From Limnomonas spitsbergensis (lineage: Eukaryota; Chlorophyta; Chlorophyceae; Chlamydomonadales): DNA of 64,000 nucleotides. This document shows, piece after piece, positions 33,211 through 45,000 of the stretch. Both the position numbers and the translations under genes were made by a program. A model generated the notes under the pieces. It made no database searches, was not told the origin of the DNA, and saw only the letters and a program-made list of their open reading frames with translations. The first letter of the stretch is position 1. Each line of letters opens with the position of its first letter. Location: contig JAYJMM010000120.1 in the NCBI GenBank assembly GCA_037349105.1, positions 2,811,001 through 2,875,000 of the forward strand. The letters run 5' to 3'.

Positions 33211-34619
33211 TCTCGTTGACCATATTGCCCTAGGCCATACAAGTTGGGCTGACATGTCTGTTAGGCTAGCACATCTACTCGGTGAATTTGTGCCTCAGAC
33301 CTAGGGAAAGAGGAAGGAATCACAATGCTGGGAAGCACGCTCCCAGCCTCCCAATTATGGCGAACGCAAAGCAGTCCCAAGCCTCCATCCGCCAGGGCGC
33401 TTGAGCAGGAGACGAAGTGGCAGAGATTGTCCCGTGCGGTATTTGATCACTATTTCTGCCAAGAACAGGCAAGGTATCTTCTCTTGATACAGTAAGGAAT
33501 GAAATTAATACGCAAGAATTAGGCCCCGCTTGACGACTACAACACCACCCTATAACCACCCATGAGGTGTAACGTCATTGCCCACCCTATTAACACCCAT
33601 GGCCGTCCCATGAAAGGAAACCAACCCGCCTGAGAAGGAAGCAATTTGAATCCCCAGCGCCTCCAGAATGTCAACAAACTTGACCACGTACGTCACATAA
33701 ACCAGGGCTACCCACCCATGCCTGTTCCCACATCCTACGTGATGAGGCCGGAACTTGATTGGAGCCCGGCGGCTTTGAGACTTCGACATGGGGAGGGAGA
33801 GACGGCTCGCGTGGCGGCTTCGATCCCTCGGCAATTGGGCCTCAACCCGAGGGGGGGTCAGCAACAAAGATTCTGGACCCCATCATCATCTATTTGTCAG
33901 GATTCCAACGGTACAATTTCCGTGTTAAACAGACAAGCACCGTATTCATGAACTTCGAAAAATATATATGGATTTTCTCAGCTTCAGTATAGCCCTTCAG
34001 CAACCCTTTTCTATGTTTTAGGCCACATTTGCAGGGTGTTAAATATCAAACTGACATGGTGTATACATTGTACACATTCGAGGGGAATGTATATGCAAGC
34101 TGTCCAAAACCGGTGTCAAATGTTTTTCTGGCCACTGGAGGGTAAGATAGGGGAGGCAGCCAAAATACAGGTATGCAACTTCATCAAAACTCAATATTTT
34201 TATTGTCTTCCGGAACGGTGCCATTGGAATCATCTCGTGTATTGTTACCCATAGTTTTCCGCTAGCATGATGGGGTTCGTCTCCTTTTATTCCCGCCCCC
34301 TAGCCTCAATCATTGATCTTATTTTCCTTTGGAGGAGGAGGGGTGTTTTTTCTTTTTGCCTCGCTCTTGTTTGTCTCCTCTCTTTAATCGCCCTGGCCAG
34401 GGCCTGATTTTACAGGGTCAAGGAACCTTTGTATTGCCTCCCGTTCGTATTGCCTTTTTGAAGGGGAGAGGAATATTTTCGTTCTCCTCGGCCCAGCAAG
34501 TGCGACCACATGCTCCACATAGCCAAGGCCTTCCGCCCCTGCGTCCTGGTAAATGATGCAAGTCTGTGGCACCGTCTGGATGATCTGCCCACTTCCGTTC
34601 TCGTGGCGTCTCCTCAACG

Positions 34620-34890
34620 GTGAATGTCATTTCACCTCTGGGCCATGCTGAAAATGCTAGGCTGCGTGGGCGTCCGATTGTCTGGTCTGGAGTAAAATAA
34701 ACTTAAGGCTCGAGGAGGAAGGAACGTGAGGGCATCTAAAACTCAGTGTGGTTGTAGGTAGGACAATTTGTCACTTCGGATGTTTTTGAGGATCGCAAGG
34801 AAATGACGTTACAACTCTGGGCCCGGCTCAGAGGGCTTGGCCGCTTGTGGGCTTCAAACTGTCTGGTTGAAAATTTTGGATTAACGTTTT
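34620..34890. repeat. Two left-end fragments of the ATGACGTT family
   Basis: TGTCATTTCACCTCTGGGCC at 34626 and ATGACGTTACAACTCTGGGC at 34804 are each followed by a GGGC...CTGTCTGGT tail, in direct orientation. Confidence 0.6.
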
Positions 34891-35819
34891 TTTGTATCGG
34901 TAAGTAATGAAGAACTCCACGTTCATTTGCGAAGGCTGCATTTATTGTTTCATTGGCGGTGGCGCTGCAGCTTTATTACACTTAATAACTAGGCATGACG
35001 AGTCAAAATTATGTGAAGTCAGATATTAAAAATACTAGCCGGGAGGAGGAGGACGATACTACATAGTACATACACAAGAGTTTTAACATATCTCATCGGT
35101 ATGAAAAGCGTACAGCAGCCTGGAGAGCGATACAAAATTGACCCCCCCCCCGGCTGTCAGCACCGCCAAGCCCAGATGCGTACTGGGACAGAGTCAAGAA
35201 AACGCCTTTACCAAAGATAACGCGATGAAAGCTGCTCGGTAGATGCATGCTTTACAATTCCACATCATCCATTTTGTGGATGAGAAATAATTGCTCAGGA
35301 GATAGAAAGTTACCGGCAAGTGACATCTGTTGTGACATCAAAAGGTCAAAAGTTCACATCACGTTTTACTACTAAGTCTCCAGAGACTACTTCGTCTCCA
35401 AGCTACTAGGTGTAATACCGCAAACACAACTATGCATGTGGTTAATTACGAACATCCCCCCCTCGGCCTCGTTTTACGGCGATGTCTCAATTGACAAAAT
35501 AAAGTCTCCATTCCACGGGTTAAAATACCACACATGCAACTATGCATGCGGTTAAAAGACAGAAGCCCCCCCTGGTTTTATGCCAACATCTGAATTAAAA
35601 AATAATATGTCGGCATCTCAGATGGCGTGCTCCTTGAACCCTCGTCGGTTCAATGCATTCCTTGCTGACATCACATTCTCACAGCCGCTAGGTTCTGTGA
35701 CCCTGAAATTGTAACGAGGTGGCGGTCAGAGGCCTGACTACAAGCACTCGGGCGGGACGGGTTCCTGAAATCTTTGATGCCGATACTGCCTTTGGCTCTC
35801 GCTTCCCAGTTTATTTGCT

Positions 35820-36010
35820 CTCATTGACCCTGCCTTTGGCTTCAGATTTCCAGCTCTTATCGATCCTGCCATTGGCTTCAGCTTTCCAGCTCTTATCGAT
35901 CCTGCCATTGGCTTCAGCTTTCCAGCTCTTATTGATCCTGCCATTGGCTTTAGCTTTCCAGCTCTTATCGATCCTGCCATTGGCTTAAGCTTTCTAGCTT
36001 TTATCGATCG
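35820..36010. repeat. 36-bp tandem repeat just past the gene C stop
   Basis: About five copies of TTGGCTTCAGCTTTCCAGCT followed by CTTATCGATCCTGCCA begin at the stop codon region (35994-35996), so they lie in the 3' UTR. The IDKS end of the protein is itself encoded by the first partial copy (ATCGATAA). Confidence 0.88.
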
Positions 36011-39000
36011 AAAGCACCCCCACACCGATTCCCAAATCGCCCTCCCGCATCTTCTCCAGCGCCTTGTGTATGGCACCGAAGCCTGGCCGGTCCTCGGGGT
36101 TGAAGGACAGGCAAGCCTGGGCCAGGACTTCATACTCCGCAGGGGTGTCCTCGGGGAATTTCATTCTGCCTGTCTGGGATATGACATGAGCCATGATCTG
36201 AGTGTGACTCATCCCTCTCCATGGCTGAGACGACGTGTACATCTGCAGTTGCAAACAGGTTGGGCAGTACAACATGTTGGGCTGTACATCAGGAGTCAGC
36301 AGGACTGCCTGCCTGGGATATGACATGAGCCATGATCTGAGTGTGACACTTCCCTCTCCACGGCTGAGACGACGTGTACATCTGCAGTCGCAAACAGGTT
36401 GGGCAGTACAACAGACTGGGCTGTACATCAGGAGTCAGCAACGCTTTAAGGGTCTATATGAGTGATAGCAAAGCTGGCAAACCTACCAAGATCAATATTA
36501 TGCTTGCCAGTACGGCAGTACCGGTATTCTGCCTGCCCGCTCGCACGTGTGGCATACGCATGCCACCTTGTACCAGTTTATAACGGTGCATACCCATCTG
36601 TGTTATTAGTACCTGAAGTACATACGTTGTATTAGTCTGTACATCAGGTACTTATGTCGTAGCACTTCAGATATGGGTGAAACAGCAAACACATCAATGC
36701 CAAAGCATATGCAAAAATAAGAGCCTGCTCGCCCATCCCTCGCCTGTCATGGCAGTATCCAATTAGGTACTCATTCACTCCCCCCTCACCTGCCACAGCA
36801 GTACCCCGAATGAGTACACGTCCACCGCCTTGCTGATAATGCCCAATTCAAGTGTCTCTGGTGGCATGTGGGTGATGGTGCCGTACTGCTGGGTCTCGAT
36901 ATTTTCCGGTAAATCCCTGGCCATGCCAAAATCGGCCACCTGAGGCATTGGGTTTCGGGAAGCAATACAAATCCCATGGATATATACTCAGGCACAGCTG
37001 TTCTGTCTGGAGCTGCTTCCCATCATTACCAGTGTACTCCGTGAGGTAGTTGGTTCTAACCATTCCATCAGCGAAACAGGCAATGGGAAATATACCTTGA
37101 CAGCCTGGATACGAAGACATAAAAGGAATGTCAAACCTAGCAGCCAAGCTTGAGCTCCATCATAAAAAATCATCCTGTGCGTCTCTCCCCTCTCCCCGCC
37201 ATCTCCCTCCCTTCATTCTCCCCCCTTCCAGCAATCCCCGTCTTGGCCCCAATATTCTGAGCACAGAAGCATCTTTCTCACAGTAATTACTAGCATAATA
37301 GCATCCCTGAAACAAAAAGCACTGCCAAACCTGGCAGCCAAGCTTGAGCTCCATCACCACAGGCGTCAAAACCAGCTCGTCATAACGAGCAGCCAAGGAC
37401 CAATTAACATCCGTGTGGGGGCTGATCGGGACCCAGCCCTGGACCAGCCGGAGGCCGTTGGCCCCAGCAACAGGTAGGGCTTGCTGCACCAAGCCCAGCC
37501 AGATTGGCTAACGATGACAACAATAGATGGCCCTCTCGGCAGGGCTGGCGGGTGGCGTATATGGAGCATATAATATAAACATATACGGCGTATACACATG
37601 TGAAAGTTTGTACGATATACGTGTACATTGCTAAATGCGTATATACAGCAGCGGGCGTATACGGCAGAAGCTGGGAAGAAGGACAGGCTGTCAGTAGTGC
37701 CCTCCCTACCTTGGCCATGTAGTCCAGCTGCGACCTCTCGGAGGAACAGCTGATCAGCAGCACATTCAGGGCCGACAGGTCACCATGCATGATGTCCTGT
37801 GGGGACAGAGGTTAGGGTTATTGGCTTAGGGTTGACCATGCATGATGTCCTGTAAGGACAGGGGACAGGGTTTAGGATTTAGGGCTAAGGCTTGACCATG
37901 CATGATGTCCTCTGAGGGCAGGGATTAGGGTTTTGGGTGGAGGTTTCGGGGTTTTGGTTTATAACTGACCATGCATGATGTCCTGTAGAGGGGCAGGGAT
38001 ATGATTTTATGAGTAAGGGTTCATGTTTTAGGGTTGACCATGCATGATGTCCTGTAGGGGCAGGGATTTGGGTTTTGGGTGAAGGTTTCAGAATTTTTGT
38101 TTAAAACTGGAGATGCATGATGTCCTGTGGGGCAGGGGATAGGGTTTTGGGTGAAGGCTTCAGGGTTTTGGTTTATGGTTGACCATGCATGATGTCCTGT
38201 AGAGGGGCAGGGATATGAGTTTATGAGCAAGGGTTCATGTTTTATGGTTGACCATGCATGATGTCCTGTAGAGGGGCAGGGATATGAGTTTATGAGTGAG
38301 GGTTCATGTTTTATGGTTGACCATGCATGATGTCCTGTAGGGGCAGGGATTTGGGTTTCAGGTGAAGGCTTCAGGGTTTTGGTTTATAATTGGCCATGCA
38401 TGATGTCCTGTAGAGGAGCAGGAATTAGAGTTTATGATTTAGGGTTCATGTTTTAGGGTTGACCATGCGTGATGTCCTGTAGGGGCAGGGAATCACACCC
38501 ACTTATCACACCCACTTGTCAGTACCGATGTATGCACAGCATGTCGCACATGTATACAAAAGTACTGAATGTAGCTGAATCGTAGCAGAGGCCCCCCAAA
38601 CTACAGTGTGCATCAGGGGTACCCCAGGTGCTCACTGTCACACCTCATCTGGGTCATATACTGTTACTCATCAATTATATACCACTCATCGGTAAGAAAC
38701 TCATCACAGCCTTATACCACTTTACTTCAGTCACATACCGCAACTTATCAGTCATGCTCATCAGTGATCGGTCAGAAAATCATCAGTCATCACAGTCACC
38801 GGTCATATAATAATCAGTCATATACCGCTACTCATCAGTCATAAACTCATCACTGTCATTGGTCCTATAATCAACTAAATTAACACTCATCATGTGATGC
38901 AGTCATTGGTCCTACAATTATCATCACTCAGACACTCATCACAGTCATTTGCCAAGTTATAATTATCACTCCTCACAGTCATCGATCCTATAATTATTAC

Positions 39001-42000
39001 TCATCACAGTCATCACTCATCACAGTCATACAATTATCAGTCCTCATCCCCCAGGTCACCTGAGAGTGTAGAAAAACGAGCGCGCCAGCTATGTCGCAAG
39101 CGAGTTTGAGAATGCTGCGCATGTTTGGCCTGCCGTGCACGCACGACCGCTGGTCCATCAGCCAGCCACGATCCAGCGCATCCTGCGAATGGACACAAAA
39201 CATCAAATATCGTGGTTCATGTCTCCACTGGTCTCCACCCGGCTTGCTCTGCCTGGCCCCTTTAATACAGGCTTTAGGTGGTTGCGTTTACTGTGTCAAA
39301 ATACATATTTATTACATTTCAATGGGTTCCGTAGATTTCATTTACCTTCCCTCGGGTATGAACAAATGATTTCTTTTAATGCTGCCCTCAGGGCGAATTG
39401 TCAACAAGAACACTTCAATTTCCGACTGAAAACTGGCATCGACAATCGATAATTAGTTTATTCATGGATCACTCAAATCCTAACAACGTTCATTATGAGA
39501 TAAGGCAAAGCAAATACGGTATACGGTAATGTAGATTCGAAGCTAAGGTGTAAAGCTAATGCTTATAACTAGCTATAGGCTAAGATAATACAAGGGACAG
39601 CAGATCAACGTCCTGTGAGCACCAGTAGGGTTCTTTTAGCGTGCGCCTGGCCACCTTTTGCCAGGTGGCCACCTGCAATTGGCACGCCGCTGGTTGGAAA
39701 CTTCGGGGCACATGGGGACCCAGACCTTTGCTGGGCCAAGGCTGCTGGCCCAAGCAGCAGGGCCTGCTGCACCCAGCCCCTCTCGTCCACGGGCCGTGAT
39801 ATAGCAGGATATTAAAAGTACCGCAGTCATACTATTCTATCCTTAGCTTTGCTCATAGTCAGAGGAAGACTTACCATATTCAGACTAAAACCACTGAAAT
39901 AAATTCTACAACACAAGGAAGATACTCAACCCATACTGTAGTTTACTTAAAAGTTTGGATACCGCAGACCTCACACACCTACAGGCTGCCCTTGCCTGTG
40001 TGACATGTGTGACATGTGTGAAGCCGCCCAGCTGGACCCGCCCCTACCGGAAGCCGCACCTACAGGCTGTCCTTATCAGTCCAACAAGTCCGAAGCAGCC
40101 CAGCAGAGGTATCCCCTACTAGACGCCTCACCTGCAGGCTGCCCTTGTCGCAGTACTCCATGATCATCCACGTCTGCACCGTCTCCTGCTGCGCCCCTTC
40201 GCACTCGACAGCCCATGCCTTCCACGAGCGAGAGGCATCGATCAGGGCCCAGCCAGGCCCAGGCAGGCGCATCCGGCTGCTCTCTCGGCTGTCCAGCGGG
40301 TCCAACGAGCCCCCCCCTGACCTATCCGTCGCCCCTGCACCGCCGGCACTAGCTTCCGCCTCCCCCACCGCGAGATCCAGCAGGCTGTCTCCAGCCTCCA
40401 GCTGGCTGCCTCCAGTCTCTGGCAAGGAGTGCGCCAGCTGGAGGTGTGGCGGCAGCTGCACCTCTGACCTCCCACTGCCGCCGGGGGGAACGGTGTCAGC
40501 AGGATCAGCAGGATCAGCGGGATCAGCAGGATCAGCAGGATCAGCAGGATCAGCGGGATCAGCGGGATCCGCAGGATCAGTGAAGGGATCCGTCCCTGCT
40601 GCGGCAGCTGTTTTACGAACCCAGCTTTTCAGCGTGATCACGATGTTGGGGTGACGGAGGGTGCTGGTGCATGAGGCCTCAAAGTTGAACAGGTCTTGGT
40701 CAGGGAGGTGGTCGATGACCTAAGGATGGGAGCAGGAAAAAGATGAAGGAGCTGTGTGTGGTGTTGGCGGAAGTGTGAATCGCAAACCACTCTGCACACA
40801 CGCGGGGTGGGGGATGGGGGGGGCAGTAGGCCAGACAGGGGGAGAGACAGGAAAGAGGGATCCTGAAATGTTTTAATCGCTACTGAATCACATAAAAACT
40901 GTACTGCAATGATGTATCAAAATTATGCTGGAATTAAATTGAAAACAGGAGATTCGTTGTTGCCCGTGTCTCCTTGGGTCTTACCAGCCTGGAACCATTC
41001 TCTACAGCTCTGTCCGGTTTGCTTTTCCAGGCTGGCCTGGCTCTTTTAAAACAGGCTTCTGAATGGAGACGTAAACCCTACCACAACTACACACCGCAGC
41101 AACAGAACCAGCTGTACCAACAACCCACCGTAGTAGCAGGTGAGTACCAGGTACTCACCTGCTACTATGAGGGTTCTCCTCAAACATTCATAGTAGCAGT
41201 TGCCTGTTGGTCCTCAACTCATTGCTCCTGCAACAACCCACCTTCACAGCAACAAGACCAGCAGTAACATTGATCTACTCGTACTAGCTGTTGCTTATTG
41301 GTCCCTAACCCATTGCCGCTGCAACACCAGCACAACAGCAACAGGACCAGCTAAACATTTATCTACTCGTACTAGCTATTGTTGGGTGATCCCTTAACCC
41401 ATCGCCGCTGCAACAGCCCACCTTCACAGCAACAGGACCAGCTGCAACAACCCACCTTCACAGCGACGTCAGACCCAAACCACTTGGCGGCATACACGCT
41501 GCCGAACGTCCCCTTCCCGATAAGGTGCCGCAGCTTGAGACCCGCGACCTTGGCCCCCGCCACCTTCACGTCGCAACCGCTGTCCAGGCTCGTCCTGCCG
41601 CTGGAGGTCGCGGACTTTGTCGCGCCCGTGCTGGCCAGCTGCACGGCCACAAAGTAGAGCGGGTTGGCTGCGGGTTCGCGGCAGCCCTCGGTGGACGAGG
41701 GGTCTGAGATCCAGGGGGGTACCCCTATCGGAATGGCATCCTTGTCCAGCCTTTCGCTGTCAGCCGGCCTGCGCGTCACATGTCCCATACAATTCATACT
41801 CAAGAGCTCTCAGCAACATGCCAGTGTTCGTTTTAGCGCTCATCAAGACCACCTTTGGCAAGCCGCTGGACAGCAAACACCGGGATGATTGGGATAAAAC
41901 CTTTGGCAAGCCGCTGGACAGAGGTCACCGGGCCGATGGGGATAAAACCTTGACCGGCCAGTGGCCAGTGGCTAAGACAGCATACGTGCGGTATATACGC

Positions 42001-45000
42001 TTATACACATGTATCTTTCGGTAGAATACACGGTATATACCAGCCCTAGCTCAGAGTGGGAGCGGCAGGGCTTACTGAACCAGGCCCCCTCAGCTGTGGG
42101 CCGTGATGCAGCAGCTGAATTTTAGCAGCAGCGTCTTAACGCAAACATTACTGCATGCTTGTAACAGGCACTGAGAGCAATCATGAGAGCAAGAAGGGCA
42201 CACCCTCGTTGCCTACTGTCTTTTCAGGCATTAAATTGGGTCAAAACGACCCAGATCCAGAACTAGGCTCTACTAACAACCAGCAATGATGTGCATTGCA
42301 GCACACAATTCAACATGTTGCCGAAACCAAGGCTGTCAGTCTTGCTAACGGTACTGTGCAATTGCGCCATGATTCATAAATTGAGTAGGCAATTGCGGTC
42401 CCTTACTGATAACAGTTGCTGAAGTTGCCTTGAAATTACGGTGACTGAAACTCAGCTACGTAATTCAGCCACCGCAAGGACCAGAATTGGCACAGCACTG
42501 CTTGCTTATCTGACCAAACCTACGCTCATGGAAAAGGTTCACAGACGCCACCCTCAGATCCCTGCAACTTACAGTCGGTTCCCAATGAGCAGACTGCTGA
42601 CCCACCTGAATTTCAGGTTGAACAGCTTGCCCGACGCCTGCCCGCCGTCACCAATGAGCACATTCTCGACCGTGAACTCCTGCCCCATTTCCGCAGCCGC
42701 CTTGTGCTCCAGCCCCAGCACGCTGCCTGCCCCCGGCTTGCTGCACCTTGTCAGTTTTTTCAGCGCCCGGCCAACCACGTCGCCGACCGGGACGCCTGGA
42801 GGCGTGGGCAGCAAAGTGTGACATGCACTTGAGCAAATCACGCAAGGAGGGCAGGTCCACTGCCATTCCTACCAAACATTTACGTGTGAGCCTGCCACAA
42901 GCTTGCAGCTGCAAAACATGGTCCTAGTCCTCAGCCATTCGCGCCTCAGGGGGGGGCAGCTCCACCGCCATCACTTCCCAAAGTTTACATGTGAGCTTGC
43001 CCCATGCTTCATTTGAGCCTCAGGGGGGGGGCAGCTCCACCGCCATCACTGCCCTGGCTTTACCTGTGAGCTTGCCCCATGCTTCATTTGCAAACATGAC
43101 TTTGAAGCCTTCGTGAGAGGTGTCCACCAGCACCACGCAGTGGTCAAAGCAGTCCAGGGCGCGCCCCATGCGCTCATACGCTGTGCGCAACATCTGCATG
43201 CAGCAAGGTTGAAGCATGGAGCAGCGTTCAAGCTTGGCAGCTCATGCAGCTGCTGCATCGAGCGACCTTCAAGCTTCGTTGCGCACACAGCCGCTGGATT
43301 GAGCAACGTTCAAGCTTGGCAGCGCACACAGCCGCTGCATGGAGCAACGTTGAAGCTTGGCAGCTCACACGGCCGCTGCATGAAGCGACGTTCAAGCTTC
43401 AGAGGACACACAGCCCCTGCATGGATCAAGGTTCAAGCTTAGCAGCGCACACAGCCACTGCATGGAGCAACGGCTGTGTGCGTTCAAGCGTCAGGCAACA
43501 GGGGAGCATTGCCTTGTCGTCAAAGCAGGCCAAGGCGTGGTCCATGCGCTCGCCGGCCAACGCAACGACCTACATCGTCAAAACGATGCAGCACATCAGC
43601 GATGCAGAGCGGGAAAATGTTCCGCGCAGCACAGGCCTCAACCCACCCACGGCTCTGTCAGAAAATCGTATCGAATCCATCAGGGCGCCAGCCCCTGCCT
43701 TGCACCAGTTCAAGTCCACCTCTGAATACGGGCGACATTGTTTGACTTCCATGCTTGAAGAACACACATAAGATCATCAACTCAGCATAAAAGAGATCTC
43801 TATCACAGCCCGCGCTGTCCAAATTAGTCCAATTTAGTCCAAATTACCGGTAGTCAAATTTAGTCTAAATTACTGGTAGTCAAATTTAGTCAAATTCAGT
43901 CAAATTCAGTCAAATTTAGTCAAATTCAGTCAAATTTAGTCAAATTTAGTCAAACTCAGTCAAATTTAGTTCAATTCAGTCTGCACCATACGAAATTCAG
44001 CAGGTTGCTGAGCAGTCGCCACGAGGCCCCTTAAGACCCAGCCTTGACCAACATCAACCTTCACTCCTTCAGCCAGTGGCCCAAACAGAATTGCCAAACG
44101 TTCTCAGCCATCCCATAGGCCGCCATGTATCTGCATCACGCATTGACCACACTAACATGCACAGCGCTCCCCCGCCCCTTACAGTGCCCCCCCCTCCCCC
44201 GCCGCCCCCTATAGTGCCTCTCATCCTGCAACCTAGCAGGACCTTACCCTGACCCAGGCCCTCGCCCTTGGCGCCTCTGTCACTGCACCTGAGCTAAGCT
44301 TCACCTGAGTCCTGATACTGGTGCCAGAGCTTGCGGCTGAGTCCGCGCCATACCACATTCGGGGGTCTTATTGGCCAGCGAAGCCCTGGCTTTGGCTTTG
44401 TCTGCTTGGAGCCAAAGGCTTCACCACCGCTGGGCAGCCACCACTGGGCCGATAAGACCAAAATCCGACCGGCCTTCAGCCAGTTCCCCAAGCTGCAGGC
44501 ACCTCCCTGAGACAAGCTCTGTACGCCATAGGCTGTGCTAAAGCTCAAATGCACACAGCTGAATCACCCTAAAATAAGCAGTCACATGTGCCCACCCACC
44601 CACCCGCCCACTGCGTTTGCCTCTCTTGTGCCCCATCCACCCGCCCGCCCACCTACCCACCGCGTCCGCCTCTCAAGTGCCCCAACCACCACCCGCCCAC
44701 CCACCCACCCACCCACCGCATTTGCCTCACATGTGCCCCACCCACCCACCCACCCACCCACCCACCGCGTTCGCCTCCGTCTTCAGCTTCAGCACCTTGT
44801 CCCTCTCCAGGTGGCGCACGACCACCTCCGCCAGGTTGTTCACGATGCAGCACTCGCCGGCACTTATGTCGCGCGGTTTGGTGTCGATGAAGCAGAGCGT
44901 GCCCAGGTGGTGCCCGTTGGAGGCGATCAGCGGAGCGCCGCAGTAGAAACGTAACCATCCATCGGGTTTCTTGACATACACATTGTCTGCAAACCTGCAA

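Larger units (their letters stand above)
29137..35993. other. Region between genes B and C, mostly repeats
   Basis: It should contain the missing first exon of gene B and the 3' flank of gene C. I see a hAT-like element, a CTG-rich repeat, a reverse transcriptase relic, several ATGACGTT-family copies and, at 29559-29740, a plus-strand exon-like stretch. Nothing else between 33210 and 35800 is recognisable. Confidence 0.55.

Noticed and set aside
35738..36133. Alternative C-terminus of kinase C with IRAGKLKPMAGS repeats
   Set aside because: That frame is not the kinase frame. The kinase frame ends at TAG 35994-35996, so the repeats are 3' UTR.
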